In this document: positions 18,214 to 30,229 of the stretch, in pieces
Layout of the letters: each line of letters opens with the position of its first letter
How positions within the stretch are numbered: position 1 is the stretch's first letter
Assembly (NCBI GenBank): GCA_963706875.1
Contig: CAVPNW010000004.1
Location: 124,001 to 188,000, forward strand
Direction of reading: 5' to 3'
DNA: 64,000 nt
Source: Prado023 sp963706875
Lineage (GTDB): Bacteria; Actinomycetota; Actinomycetes; S36-B12; CAIYMF01
Translations under genes and position numbers: made by a program
Notes under the pieces: model-generated
What the model was told of the DNA's origin: nothing
The model's database searches: none
The model's input: the letters and a program-made list of their open reading frames with translations, nothing else

Positions 18214-19494
18214 GTGCGCCCTGTCGCGAGGCGTAGAAGCCAACCTGTGGGAACCCCAGCTCGGGCTTTCGGGTTCGGGCCCGTGTTCGCGCTGCTCCCC
18301 ATCATCGTGGTGGGGACTGTGAAGGCCACCGGGTTCGTCTCAATCGGCGGCGTTGACACTACTGTCCTCAGCGTTGTGTTTCTGCTGGCCGCATCCATTG
18401 TGACCTTTGTTCGGCATCCGCGGTATCCCGTCGCCCAGATGCTTCCCTTCTTCCTGTTCTCCCTGGTAGTGCTTGTCGGCGTGGCGAGAAGCGATCCGGG
18501 TGACTATCAGGGCCTCAAGGCTCGTGATTTCTTCCTGCTAACGGCTGTAGTGGTGGTCTGTATTCCCGTTCTCCTGCGCGATGTCCGTGACCTGCGAGGG
18601 CTGGTTGCGGTGTGGTTCGTGGGAGGGACTCTGATAGCTGCGCTCGTGCTAGTTGTGGGTGCCGGCGAGGACCTCTATGGCCGAGCGGGAATCGGAGAGG
18701 CAACGCTCGGACCGGCCTATCTATCAGCAGCGGCGCTTGTTGCGGGGGGTGCCGCTCTGGGCGAGAAGGTTCTCCCGTTCGCCGTGGCGCTTCCAGGGAT
18801 GGTGGTGTGCGGGGTTGCGCTCGTGACGATTGGATCGCGTGGCCCGATGGTCGGGGCCGTCGTCGGCCTCGCTGCCTGGATGTTGCTGCGCGGTGTTCTG
18901 AGGGCTCGGTCTCTGATGGTGCTTCTCGTGGTCTCTGTGGTCGCAGTGCTAGGGGTGCGCCAAGCCTCTGAAGCTGCTGTCTCACGGTTCGTCCTGGGGG
19001 ATCCCGCGCGACAGGATCTCTGGGCCATCGCACGGATGACCTTTCTGGAGTCCCCACTCCTCGGGCTTGGATGGGGTGACTTCTCCACCGTCTCCTGGGC
19101 CGAGTATCCACATAACCTGTTCTTGGAGACCGCTTCGGAATTGGGCCTCGTCGGCGTGCTCTGCGTCCTGGCTCTTCTGGCGGTCGTCGGCGTGAGGGTG
19201 GGGCAGAGCAGGTCAGCGCCGGAGGCGCGTGTGGTCGCTGCCGTGGCCGTAGTCATGTTGATGGGCCAACAGTTCAGCGCGGACCTGACCAACAGGGTGT
19301 TCTGGATCGCGATCATCCCTTGCCTGCTCCTGCCGCTCCCGGGTGGGAATCCGGAGGCGAGTTCGTCTACAGAGGCGAGGCCCCCTCGAAGCCGGCGGGC
19401 GGTTCGTCCACTTCAGCGTGTTGACCGGCAGGCGGTCTACTCGCAGCCCACAGGCACCCAAGCCAAGCCAGCACGTACACCGCAACCGTGGTGA
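18214..19494 (+). CDS. Wzy-like polysaccharide polymerase / O-antigen ligase family
   Basis: This polytopic membrane protein of about 426 residues has ten or more helices. A larger external loop includes LGLGWGDFSTVSWAEYPHNL, whose HNLFLETASELGL block is typical of Wzy/WaaL proteins. I chose the GTG at 18214 because GAGGGG precedes it by eight bases; an ATG at 18187 inside the previous gene is possible. Its last 128 bases overlap the end of the convergent flippase gene, and the C-terminal tail (PPRSRRAVRPLQRVDRQ) is polar and probably cytoplasmic. It is presumed to polymerise lipid-linked repeat units outside the membrane. Confidence 0.85.
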   Translation: MRPVARRRSQPVGTPARAFGFGPVFALLPIIVVGTVKATGFVSIGGVDTTVLSVVFLLAASIVTFVRHPRYPVAQMLPFFLFSLVVLVGVARSDPGDYQGLKARDFFLLTAVVVVCIPVLLRDVRDLRGLVAVWFVGGTLIAALVLVVGAGEDLYGRAGIGEATLGPAYLSAAALVAGGAALGEKVLPFAVALPGMVVCGVALVTIGSRGPMVGAVVGLAAWMLLRGVLRARSLMVLLVVSVVAVLGVRQASEAAVSRFVLGDPARQDLWAIARMTFLESPLLGLGWGDFSTVSWAEYPHNLFLETASELGLVGVLCVLALLAVVGVRVGQSRSAPEARVVAAVAVVMLMGQQFSADLTNRVFWIAIIPCLLLPLPGGNPEASSSTEARPPRSRRAVRPLQRVDRQAVYSQPTGTQAKPARTPQPW

Positions 19495-20698
19495 TGGCCA
19501 GGATCGCGACCACGTCGGCCAGCGAGTGACCTGCTCGAGCCCCCCCCAGGATCACGGTGGCATTGGCACCCAGGCGGACCAGATTCCATGAGAACTGCAT
19601 CAGTCCCCGCTGGCGTACTGTCCAGACGTTCTGAACGGGAGAACCGAAGATCGCAGCCCCGGCCATGACACCCGCGTACTGGGCTAGTTTGGCCGTTCCT
19701 GACCACTCATCGCCGAGGATCCACGGCAATACGAGAGGCGCCAGGACCCAGATCACTGATGCGACAGTGACTGCCATGAGCAGTAGGGCGGCAGACCACC
19801 GGAAATACGCCTTGCGGGAGGCGTGAAGGGACGACGCCCGCGCAAACTCACCAAGGAAGACCTGACCGGCAGACTGACTCAGGACAGTCACCGGGACGCC
19901 GGCGATCCTGTCAGCCATTGCATAGAGCCCGGCAGGCCCGAAGCCGAAGAGTGAAGGCAGCATCAGGGCTGCGAGGGTGGCCCCCAGGACGTTGACGAGG
20001 TTTGCTGGCGCAAAGATGACTGGGAAGCGCCAGTACTCCTTGAGGAGGGAACGTGCCCCGCTGCGCCCCGGCGCCTGCGCAATGCGGACGTCGCAGGAGC
20101 GCAGCAGGCCGGCAATTCCCAGTGACCTGCCAACGAGCCCGCCGAGGAACAGCCCACGGCTGAAGCCGAAAGCGCCCAATGCAATCTGGGCCACGAGTGT
20201 CCCAAGCATCTGGATCACAGGGATTCGGCCGAGGAGGCCGTAGGACCGGAGCCGAATGGCCAACTGGCCGCCGGCGCTGTACAGGCCCGCGATCGCCACG
20301 AATGTCGCGATCGCCAGAAAGTCCGTCCAGTCGAGCCCCCCCGCGTGCCAGACCCCGGTGAGGCTGAGAATCCCGGCGAGGAGCCCTGTGAACGGCAGGA
20401 CGATGAGCGGAGCGAGGACCGCAAGCCAGAATAGGCCCCGACTGTCGTCAGTCGACTTGGGGATCGGGATCGCGAGCTCCAGTCTCAGACTCGCGAAGGA
20501 GAGCAGGACAGCGGCACTGCCCAATAGCAGTGCGTAGTGGGCCGTGTCTGAGGGCGTGTACAGGCGTGAAAGGAGAGGCAGGGCAGCGAAGGCCAGGAGT
20601 TGTGCAACCGCCGACCCCGTCAGGATCCCCAGGAATCCTCTCAATACGCGTCTCGGGCGATGCCTCGACGATCGTGATCCGAGTTCCGCTCCGGTCAC
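19367..20698 (-). CDS. Wzx-like polysaccharide flippase (MATE/MOP superfamily)
   Basis: This 443-residue protein has about twelve membrane helices and the N-terminal block of Wzx/RfbX proteins (GILTGSAVAQLLAFAALPLL, SRLYTPSDTAHYALLLG). Family members flip undecaprenyl-linked repeat units across the inner membrane. It is transcribed toward the polymerase gene and the two coding regions overlap tail to tail by 128 bases, so both proteins end in polar tails encoded on opposite strands of the same DNA. The region 20699-20887 upstream is shared with the divergent glycosyltransferase and probably holds both promoters. Confidence 0.87.
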   Translation of the reverse strand: MTGAELGSRSSRHRPRRVLRGFLGILTGSAVAQLLAFAALPLLSRLYTPSDTAHYALLLGSAAVLLSFASLRLELAIPIPKSTDDSRGLFWLAVLAPLIVLPFTGLLAGILSLTGVWHAGGLDWTDFLAIATFVAIAGLYSAGGQLAIRLRSYGLLGRIPVIQMLGTLVAQIALGAFGFSRGLFLGGLVGRSLGIAGLLRSCDVRIAQAPGRSGARSLLKEYWRFPVIFAPANLVNVLGATLAALMLPSLFGFGPAGLYAMADRIAGVPVTVLSQSAGQVFLGEFARASSLHASRKAYFRWSAALLLMAVTVASVIWVLAPLVLPWILGDEWSGTAKLAQYAGVMAGAAIFGSPVQNVWTVRQRGLMQFSWNLVRLGANATVILGGARAGHSLADVVAILAITTVAVYVLAWLGCLWAASRPPAGQHAEVDEPPAGFEGASPL

Positions 20699-20887
20699 CT
20701 TGAGTCAGCTCGCCTGCGAGGGAAGCAAGGGCGCCTTGCCAGCCACGCTCCCGAGTCCGACGTCCACGGTGGCGGGCATCCGCATAGTCTACTGCTGACC
20801 GTTTGGGTCCGGCCTCTCATCCGCCGTGTGGCCTGACCACTCCACGACCGGGTACCCTGAGCACCCGGCGATTGCATTAGGGGGTTC

Positions 20888-22030
20888 GTGGACCTGCCCC
20901 GCACAGCGGACCGCGCAATGCGGCGACGCGTTGTCCATGTCACAACCGCGCATCTCGCCGATGACGTTCGCATCTTCGAGAGGGAATGCCGGAGTCTTGC
21001 CGCCAGCGGCCTCTACGATGTGTTTCTGGCGGCTGCTGGCAGCCTTCCCGTGGATTCAGGGGTGACGCTCATCCCTTTGACCCCTGCTCCTGTGAGCAGG
21101 GCTGGACGGTTCAGCAGCGGCCCGCGCAAGGCCCTCGCATTGTCGCGAGCGGTTTCGGCCGACCTCTGGCACTTCCACGATCCGGAGTTGCTGCCCGTCG
21201 CGCTGCGATTGTCCAGGTCAGGGGTACCTGTCATCTGGGACGCCCACGAGGACTACATCGCGCAGTTCACTGATGATGGGGCCAAGAGCTGGGTCCCTGG
21301 ACCTGCCCGCGGGTTGGTCAGAATCACCCTTGAGTCAGTGTTGAAGGCCGTCGATCGAGGCGCCGTGGGTGTCGTCGCTGCCACGCCGACGATCGCGGCC
21401 AGGTACACCAATCCGAATACGGTCGTAGTGGGGAACGAAGCCCGATTGGAGGACTTCGCCAGTTGCTCCCCCAGTTTCGATGCCCGTCGTTGCCTCTTCA
21501 TCGGTATACCGGGGCACGGACATCTCTTCTTGGAGGTCGTCGAGGCCATTCGAGGACTCCCAGGAGTCCGGCTGGCCGTGGCGGGCCACGAGCCTGAACC
21601 GACCATCTGGAGGCAAGCACGGGCCGCGCTCGGAGATCGAATCGAGCACCTCGGGTGGTTGTCAAGGCAGGGCCTGGCACGCGAGATCACTTCATCGACC
21701 ATTGGCCTTGCCACTGATGCTCCGATCCCTGCTTACCTTGATGAGGGCGCCTCGCCGACCAAGGTCTTTGAGTTCTTGGCTGGAGGGCTCCCAATCGTTG
21801 GGACTCCGACGCCTTCTGTAGCCAAGTTGCTTAGCGAGTCCGCGGGTGGGACCTTGTCCAAGGGGTATTCGAGCGGAGATCTCCGGGACTCCATTGCGCA
21901 GACGATGCAAGGCCGCGAGGAGTGGATGGCTCTCTCTCAAGCGGGGCGCTCCTGGATCTATCAGAATGCCGGTTGGGGGCCCTCCGAGAGCCGATTGCTC
22001 GCCCTGTACTCCGCAGCTCTTGGTGATTGA
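20888..22030 (+). CDS. Glycosyltransferase, GT-B fold (GT4-like)
   Basis: This 380-residue enzyme begins with the nucleotide-free N-domain signature HVTTAHLADDVRIFERECRS, followed by WHFHDPELLPVALRL and VIWDAHEDYI. The C-domain holds LFIGIPGHGHLFLEVVEAI, DRIEHLGWLSRQGLAREI and a late SPTKVFEFLAGGLPIVGT block that matches the E-x7-E donor-binding region. It should transfer a sugar to the growing lipid-linked unit on the cytoplasmic face. The GTG at 20888 has a close GGGGG; an ATG ten codons later is an alternative. Confidence 0.85.
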   Translation: MDLPRTADRAMRRRVVHVTTAHLADDVRIFERECRSLAASGLYDVFLAAAGSLPVDSGVTLIPLTPAPVSRAGRFSSGPRKALALSRAVSADLWHFHDPELLPVALRLSRSGVPVIWDAHEDYIAQFTDDGAKSWVPGPARGLVRITLESVLKAVDRGAVGVVAATPTIAARYTNPNTVVVGNEARLEDFASCSPSFDARRCLFIGIPGHGHLFLEVVEAIRGLPGVRLAVAGHEPEPTIWRQARAALGDRIEHLGWLSRQGLAREITSSTIGLATDAPIPAYLDEGASPTKVFEFLAGGLPIVGTPTPSVAKLLSESAGGTLSKGYSSGDLRDSIAQTMQGREEWMALSQAGRSWIYQNAGWGPSESRLLALYSAALGD

Positions 22031-22534
22031 GGGAGTGTTGGCGGCGCCGGGCATGTCCGGCATTGGAGATGGCGCTGGATCGCCTAGCCCAGCTGCGAGG
22101 TTCTCATCCGGTAGGAACTGCCTCACTTGACCAGCAGTTGACCGCAGCGCCCCGACTGACCCGCAGTTGGGGCCGGCATCTTCGATATTGAGCGCGATGT
22201 CCCGGTGATGTCAGGGGCCCGTAGTCCGCCCCGATGGGTGTTGCGAAGCATCCTCGGGAGGGCCACGAGCCTTGTCTCGAGATAGACCGCGGCATGCGGA
22301 CCCTAGTCTGGGAAGGCGCCGAGCAGGGGGTGGTCGCCTCCGGGCCCGCGCATGTTGCCGGGGGCCAAGCATTCCGCCAAATCGGACCGATGTCCCGCAG
22401 TCTCGCGCTTCTTGGTTCCGTTCCCTAGGTGGACGCGCGACGGGGCAACATAGGCGACGTTGGCGCCCTGTGGCCTTCGCGGCTCCAGCGCGAGGTTCAC
22501 CGGTCTGATCGGGTGAAATCAAGATGGGCGGCTC
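22031..22534. other. Intergenic stretch without a convincing gene
   Basis: About 500 bases separate the glycosyltransferase from the first module-bearing protein. The short frames here have no plausible composition or ribosome site. I see no hairpin, tRNA-like fold or transposase similarity that I can support. It presumably contains the promoter of the downstream gene. Confidence 0.4.
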
Positions 22535-23159
22535 ATGGGCCGCATCGCCACGACCGAAGCCCCGAGCATGAGAACTGCATCTAGAATCGCCATCTCAATG
22601 TCAGCAGCGCTCTTGGCCAGTCCGATGCTGGTCGTGCCGGCCTCAGGCGGGACCTTGGCTGCGATAGTCCCGCACGCTCCATCCAGCCCGGGCATCACTG
22701 TCTATGCCACCAGTTCGTCCTTGACCTGGGCGAAGACGGAAGCGCCGAGATCGACGAAGGTGGTGGGCTGGAGGGCTGCGCGCCGAGCGCCGAACTCCGT
22801 CGGGCTCCTTGACGCGCTATACGTGAGTGGGCCGGGCGGGCGTCTGGTGCAGGTCCAGAAGGAATCGGCCGGGCGATGGAAGACCATAAGGGTCATGCGG
22901 ACCTCGGCGAGGAATCGGCTGGATGCGGGCTTCATCCGCAAGCTCCCGGGGCGGTGGCGACTAGTGGTTCCCGCGAAAGGCGCTTGGGGCGCAACCACCA
23001 CAGTGAGTGCGAAGATCCTGGTATCGCCCGTGGCATCCGTCGAGCCGGGAGTAGCTGACGCCAGCTTGGCCTCCCGCGCCAAGAAGACCGACCATGGCCG
23101 ATACACCAGGGTCACCCCGACGGCGCCATCTCCGACGCCCCCGCCCCCAACGCCGACGA

Positions 23160-23452
23160 CACCTATCGCGAGCCCGTCTTCGACGCCGAGCCCGTCTTCG
23201 ACGCCGAGCCCGTCTTCGACGCCGAGCCCGTCTTCGACGCCGAGCCCGTCTTGCGACCCCGACCCCGACGCCGTCTGCGACCCCGACCCCGACGCCGACC
23301 CCGACCCCGACGCCGTCTTCGACGCCGACGCCGTCTGCGACCCCGACCCCGACCCCGACGCCGACCCCGACGCCGACGCCGTCTTCGACGCCGACGCCGT
23401 CTGCGACCCCGACCCCGACCCCGACGCCGACGCCGACGCCGTCTGCGACCCC
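23160..23452 (+). repeat. Low-complexity Pro/Thr/Ser linker repeats of copy 1
   Basis: Five tandem 18-base units (SPSSTP) are followed by irregular 6-base ACCCCG/ACGCCG units (TP). The 1-base insertion at 23251 lies exactly at the junction of the two repeat types. A similar linker sits at 27370-27566 in copy 2. Confidence 0.85.
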
Positions 23453-24503
23453 GAGTGGGTCTTCGGCGGGGTATGGCGCTTCGCACAATATGGATGCGTT
23501 GGGGAATTTGCAGGTGGGTGGTTCGTCGTCGGGGGCGTCGAACACGTTGGTGTCGTATCGGTTCCGTGCTGAGCGGTCGGGTGCGTTGGCCGGGTTCCGG
23601 GCGTACTGGTTGAATCAGGATTACCCCGGTTACGGTGGTGGCACGGGTGGGACCATCCGGGTGTCTGTTGAGGCGGACAACGCGGGGGTGCCCTCGGGCT
23701 CAGTGCTGGCGTCCACTGATGTGGTCCACCCGGCGTCCGACTTCCCGTTGCTCAAGTTCCCGGCGCCGCCCGCCCTGTCCGCTGGCGTGCTGTACCACCT
23801 GGTGTTCACCAACATCGACCCCAACCCGAGGGTCAACTTCGTCTCGGTTGACTGCATCTGGACGGCGACCACGTTCAGCCCTCGGCAGCCGGGCAGGTCC
23901 AACGAGGACTTCGCGGTCCTGGAGAAGTTGGGAACCGGGGCGTGGACCGAACAGTCTCGGTACACCCCGATCCTGGATCTGACCTACGGTAGTGGCGCTC
24001 ACCAGGGGCAGGGGTACATGGAGAACGAGGACACCCCGCTGGCCATCTCTGGTGCGAACAGCATGGTCCGTGAACGGATCACTGTCAGCGGCGGTGACCG
24101 CGTTGTCACCGGGGCCGCGGTGCGCGTTGCCAGGACGAGCGGAACGGGCAACCTCGTCATGAGGCTGGAGGACAGCAGCGGGTCCCTCATTGACTCGTTC
24201 GTTGTCTCGGCGGGGTCCGTGCCCACTCTGAGCACCGGCGGTACGGCCTCCGGTGTCTGGGTCTCCGGGTCGTTCTCGGCACCCCGCACCCTGGTCAACG
24301 GTGCGACGTACCATCTGCGTCTGTCGACTGACTCCTCCACGTCGCTGTGGACGCGGGGCATCCAGCAGGGTTCCTCATACGGGTTCGACCCCGCCACCTA
24401 CTTCGCTGACGGAGTCCTCCAAGCCACCACCAACGGAGGCTCATCCTGGTCCACCGTCCCCGGACTCGGAGCCGAAGGAGACCTCCAGTTCTACCTACGC
24501 TGA
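23453..24503 (+). repeat. Shared module, copy 1 (1,051 bp)
   Basis: This segment recurs at 27567-28617 at a constant offset of 4,114 bases, with identical encoded protein. It also recurs with local differences at 30691-31725 and 32681-33712. Copies 1 and 2 share the ENEDTPLAI and GLGAEGDLQFYLR variants. Confidence 0.9.
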
Positions 24504-24699
24504 CCCGCGCCGGCTGGTGCCCAGTCCCGGCCGTGGCGGTCGCGGTGAACGGTGGGAAGGAAGGCCACACCAGCAGGGGGGTCTTGTCCCCGAGGCACTT
24601 CGGGGCCTATTCCATGCCGCCGCGTCCCCTTTGATGGTCCCCTTCCGAGTTTCCGCGGACCAGGGTCTGTCCGATGAACGGTGTACGTGGCGTTCATGG

Positions 24700-25378
24700 T
24701 TAGTTGGTCTTGGCCGCTGGCATGCGGTCGGCGAAGGTGATGGCGAACGCGTTCAGGGCTGGCTTCCACCGTACTGCCCACCGGGTTTGGCCGGTGCCCT
24801 TCGGGTCCAGGGATCGGGTGACCAGGTAGAGGCACTTCATCGCGGCCTGCTCGCTGGGGAAGTGTCCGCGGGCCTTGACTGCGCGGCGGTAGCGGGCGTT
24901 CAGGCTCTCGATCGCGTTCGTTGAGCAGATCACTCGGCGGATCTCGACGTCGTAGTCCAGGAACGGGATGAACTCGGTCCAGGCGTTGCGCCCGAGGTTG
25001 ATCATGGCCGGGTAGCGGGTGCCCCACTTGGCGTCCAACGCGTCGAGTGCGGCCAGGGCTGCGGCCTCACTGGGGGCGGTGTAGATCGGTCGCAGGTCGC
25101 GGGTCAGCTCGTCGACGCGTAGCGGCGCGAGCCGCGGATCAGGTGGATGATGCAGGTCTGCACGATCGCCTCGGGCCAGACCGTGTTCACCGACGCGGGC
25201 AGGCCCTTCAGCCCGTCGCAGACGACGAAGAACACATCACCCACGCCGCGGTTCTTCAGGTCGGTCAGGACCGCAATCCAGAACTTCGCTGACTCCCCGC
25301 CGCCCTGCCCGGCCCACATCCCGAGGATGTCCTTGTGCCCGTGCAGGTCGACCCCGATCGCGGCGTAGATCGGGCGGT
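24700..25378 (-). mobile_element. C-terminal part of an IS256-family transposase, frameshifted
   Basis: The minus strand encodes PIYAAIGVDLHGHKDILGMW, FFVVCDGLKGLP and TCIIHLIRG. After a frame change near 25115 it encodes KWGTRYPAMINLGRNAW, EFIPFLDYDVEIRRVICSTN and AIESLNARYRRAVKARGHFP, ending at 24700. These are standard Mutator/IS256 blocks. The N-terminal third is missing and is replaced by an IS3-like fragment. Confidence 0.82.
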
Positions 25379-25490
25379 TCAGACGGCTGACTTGGTCGCG
25401 GCCGATGTCGTGACCAGCCCGCTGCGCGGCCTTCCACAACTTCCGCGCCCCGTAGACCCGGTAGTTGGCTTCCCACAACTCGACCAGGCG
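25379..25490 (-). mobile_element. Small fragment of an IS3-family OrfB
   Basis: The minus strand reads RLVELWEANYRVYGARKLW then RDQVSRL, the HTH_21-type N-terminal block of IS3-family OrfB integrases. It is fused in frame to the IS256-like fragment on the left and abuts an oppositely oriented IS256-like fragment on the right. This is a recombined insertion-sequence junction. Confidence 0.65.
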
Positions 25491-26285
25491 GACGCGTTGA
25501 AGATGAAGGTCCGTGAGGGCGGTCGGGTGATCAACGTCGCCGTGCTCGTGGCCACCGGCGTGAACGCGGACGGGCACCGGGAGATCCTCGGGGTCCAGGT
25601 GAACACCGGGGAGACCGGGGCCGGGTGGTTGGCGTTCTTCCGCGACCTGGTCGCCCGCGGGCTGACCGGGGTCGCCCTGGTCACCTCCGACGCACACGCC
25701 GGCCTGGTCGAGGCGATCGCTGCGACCCTGCCCGGGGCCAGCTGGCAAAGATGCCGCACGCACTACGCGGCGAACCTGATGTCGGTCACCCCGAAGAGCT
25801 CGTGGCCGTGGGTCAAAGCGCTGCTGCACAGCGTCTATGACCAGCCCGATGCTGGGTCGGTGCATGAGCAGTTCGACCGGATCCTCGACGCCCTGACCGA
25901 CAAGCTCCCGAGCGTCGCCGAGCACCTCGACGGGGCCCGGGGTGACGTGTTGGCGTTCACCGCGTTCCCGAGGGAGATCTGGCGACAGATCTGGTCGAAC
26001 AACCCCAACGAGCGGTTGAACCGGGAGATCCGGCGTCGCACCGACGTCGTCGGGATCTTCCCGGACCGCACCTCGATCATCCGACTCGTCGGCGCGGTCC
26101 TGGCCGAGCAGCACGACGAATGGGCCGAAGCCCGGCGCTACCTCGGCCTCGACGCCCTGGCCAAAGCCCGCCTCACCCTGATCACCGACCCAGAGGAGGA
26201 ACCCGCCACCATCACAGCCCTGTCAGCCTGACCCAGACCGAAGGATCACACCGACCCCAAACACCACTCCCCAGGACTTGACCGG
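25491..26285 (+). mobile_element. C-terminal two thirds of a second IS256-family transposase
   Basis: The plus strand is intact from DALKMKVREGGRVINVAVLV through VNADGHREILGVQV, WLAFFRDLVARGLTGVALVT, TLPGASWQRCRTHYAANLM, ERLNREIRRRTDVVGIFPDR and LGAVLAEQHDEW-like blocks to a stop at 26229-26231. After it, CACCACTCCCCAGGACTTGA near 26263 resembles the terminal repeat of IS256 elements. The first ~140 residues are missing, so it cannot act alone. It belongs to a different IS256 subgroup from the fragment at 24700-25378. Confidence 0.82.
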
Positions 26286-26619
26286 CTCAGAGAGTGTGAT
26301 TTCCCTCACAACATCGAAGGACACAGAACTGAGGCTGGTTGCCTGGCGGAGGCGGCCCCGGGCCGGACATGGGATGCCAGCAGTATCCACGCGCCCCACT
26401 CGTCATTCCTGCCCGTCGTGCCAAACTGATCAGCCGACTAAGACTCGGATAACACCCATGGGCATCCCGGGTGGCCGCCGACGACGATGGCGGATCCAAA
26501 TGGATCTTGGAGGCTACAGTTCTGGCTCCAACCAAGTTGCTCCACCTCAGAAGTTGGAGTTCCGTCGGACGCTCGCGTGATTCCCCAGGGCGATTCCGAA
26601 TACGTGTGAGGAGAACCCC
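26286..26619. other. Intergenic stretch upstream of module protein copy 2
   Basis: This 330-base region follows the insertion-sequence end. Its base composition is lower in GC than the flanks (for example around 26400-26560). It has no credible coding frame and probably supplies the promoter of the gene at 26620. Confidence 0.35.
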
Positions 26620-28617
<1,998 letters not shown>

Positions 28618-28799
28618 CGCGTGGGGTCAGTGGGAGTCCCACCGTGTCCGCCACGCGGCCCGAACGGATGCGCACATGAATCCGAGCGGCCGCGACGGTC
28701 CAGGATCCGGGCGGAGTGTGACGTTGGCCCCACCTTGCCTACGTTGTCATGGCCGTAGGCTCTTGACCCATCGTGATTCAGGGCCGAGGCGACTACCGG

Positions 28800-29490
28800 T
28801 GATTACCGACGTGGGTTCCTGGGGAGTGTCTCCCATCCCGGCGAGCGTCCCAGGTACCGTCGCCAGTCAACCGGTGATGCCAGGTCCGCACCGTCTGCTG
28901 GGGGCCGAACCCTTCGGGCGGCCACTCCACGCGATCCCTGACGGGACCATGATCGGGCGGATCGTCGACGTGGCCGCCGATCTGGACCGGGTGCGGGTCC
29001 GCGCCGAGGGTCGCATCGTGGCCGACCACGACCGGGTCTGGGCCCGCGGATGACGATCACCGACCCCGCCCACCAGCGAACCGCCGCGGCGCTGCGCTCG
29101 GCGTTCCAGGCCCCACGGACCAAGCCGTCGGTCGAGGACCTGGGTCGGGACCTCGGCGACTACGACCGCGCGTTCGGCCTGGAGGTGATCTGATGCCCGG
29201 CAAGGCCACCACCGACACGGTCAAGCACATCCACTACCTGGCGCCTCGTTGAAGGCGCCCCGGATCACCGAGGCCGCCACCCGGCTGGCCGACCAGGCCC
29301 GCGATGCCGGCTGGACCCACGAGGACTGAGGTGTCGGCGCGCAACGCCTCCGGCGCCCAGCTGCGCATCCGCGCCGCCGGCTTCGCCGCGGTCAAGACCC
29401 CGGAGGACTTCGATTTCGAGGCCCAACCCGGGGTGCCCACCCAGATCGCTGCCCTGGCCTCCGGGGCACGCCCTGGACCCAAAGGGCAGA
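28800..29490 (+). mobile_element. Decayed IS21-family remnant (istA 3' end and istB 5' end)
   Basis: Broken frames encode RIVDVAADLDRVRVRAEGRI, then, after a frame change at 29050, MTITDPAHQRTAAALR and DLGDYDRAFGLEVI with a stop at 29190. These are the usual C-terminus of IstA. An overlapping ATG at 29192 begins an IstB start (MPGKATTDTVKHIHYLA). This continues in other frames as LKAPRITEAATRLADQARDA, GWTHED and KTPEDFDFEAQPG to QIAALASGA. Stops and frameshifts make it non-functional. Confidence 0.7.
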
Positions 29491-29820
29491 TGGCAGACAT
29501 CGTGAGCGGCGACCCTTCACGCGGACTTGGGTTGGCCGACCGCACCCGCTGTCGCGTCCCCACTGAATGTCCCCTTCCTCCGTACAGCTGCCATGGATAC
29601 CGTACGAGCGCACAGGACTTCCCGCGGTTGGAAGCGGCCGGGCGTGAGAAGGAGACTAGAACTGATGAAGGACAACTGGTGCCGGGTCGGCCTGCACCTC
29701 CCCGTGGAAGTGCCTGGCGATAGACGAGATTCAGTTAACCCCATGATCGAATGTGTTCGGTGCCACAAGGTGAAGAGCACAAGGGATTCGGGCCCGCGCT
29801 TACTCGGGCTTCGCCGGCGG

Positions 29821-29958
29821 CTAGTTCGTGAGCGCGAGGCCTAGGAACAGGAGTCCCAAGACGATCAGTGCCCACCCAACCCCGAACGCAAGGACGGTGA
29901 TTCGGTCCGTGACGGGCCCACCGGTGTGCGGTGGTTGGGAAGCTTTGGTGGTGCTCAC
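29821..29958 (-). CDS. Single-pass membrane miniprotein (45 residues)
   Basis: A GTG at 29958 with AGGAG seven bases upstream opens a short frame. It encodes a polar start (STTKASQPPHTGGPVTDRI), one long hydrophobic helix (VLAFGVGWALIVLGLLFLGL) and the stop at 29821. The ribosome site and the clean membrane helix argue for a real gene, but 45 residues is short. It stands alone between insertion-sequence remnants and a module fragment, and its function is unknown. Confidence 0.45.
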   Translation of the reverse strand: MSTTKASQPPHTGGPVTDRITVLAFGVGWALIVLGLLFLGLALTN

Positions 29959-30229
29959 TTGTGCTCCTGTCTGCCTTGACTGCGTGGCGGGACCATAATC
30001 CCGACAGCCATCCGCCTCGAAACTACCGGCGATTCGCGACATTTGGTAGGACATCGGCACCGCGGTCACGACTGTCTCATCCGTTTCCGTGACGGGTGGG
30101 GCCAGGCGAAGGCCCGGTTGAATCGCCCCAAGGGTGAGGTTCAACCCTTCTTCGTTGGGAAGGTGGCGTCATGCGGAAGCGACTCCGAGACCCGGGCTTC
30201 GGACCCGGCATTTGGTGATCGGGCATCGT

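Larger units (their letters stand above)
22535..24503 (+). pseudogene. Secreted module protein, copy 1, frameshifted in its Pro/Thr linker
   Basis: The N-terminal frame carries a signal peptide (region after MRTASRIAISMSAALLASP) and a beta domain (RSTKVVGWRAARRAPNSVGL, then VQKESAGRWKTIRVMRTSAR). Five SPSSTP repeats follow. At 23251 an extra T (CCGTCTTGCGACC instead of CCGTCTGCGACC) throws the frame. Corrected, the linker continues as TPTPTPSATP repeats into the shared C-terminal module from GSSAGYGASHNMDALG to GDLQFYLR, about 340 residues. The whole protein would have about 655 residues and be secreted. The N-terminal beta domain is closely related to that of copy 4. The extra base could be a phase switch, decay or an assembly error in a repeat. 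Confidence 0.75.

Noticed and set aside
23163..23486. Arg/Gly-rich minus-strand frames through the Pro/Thr linkers, also at 27301-27600
   Set aside because: They are complements of low-complexity TP codons with no ribosome site or domain.
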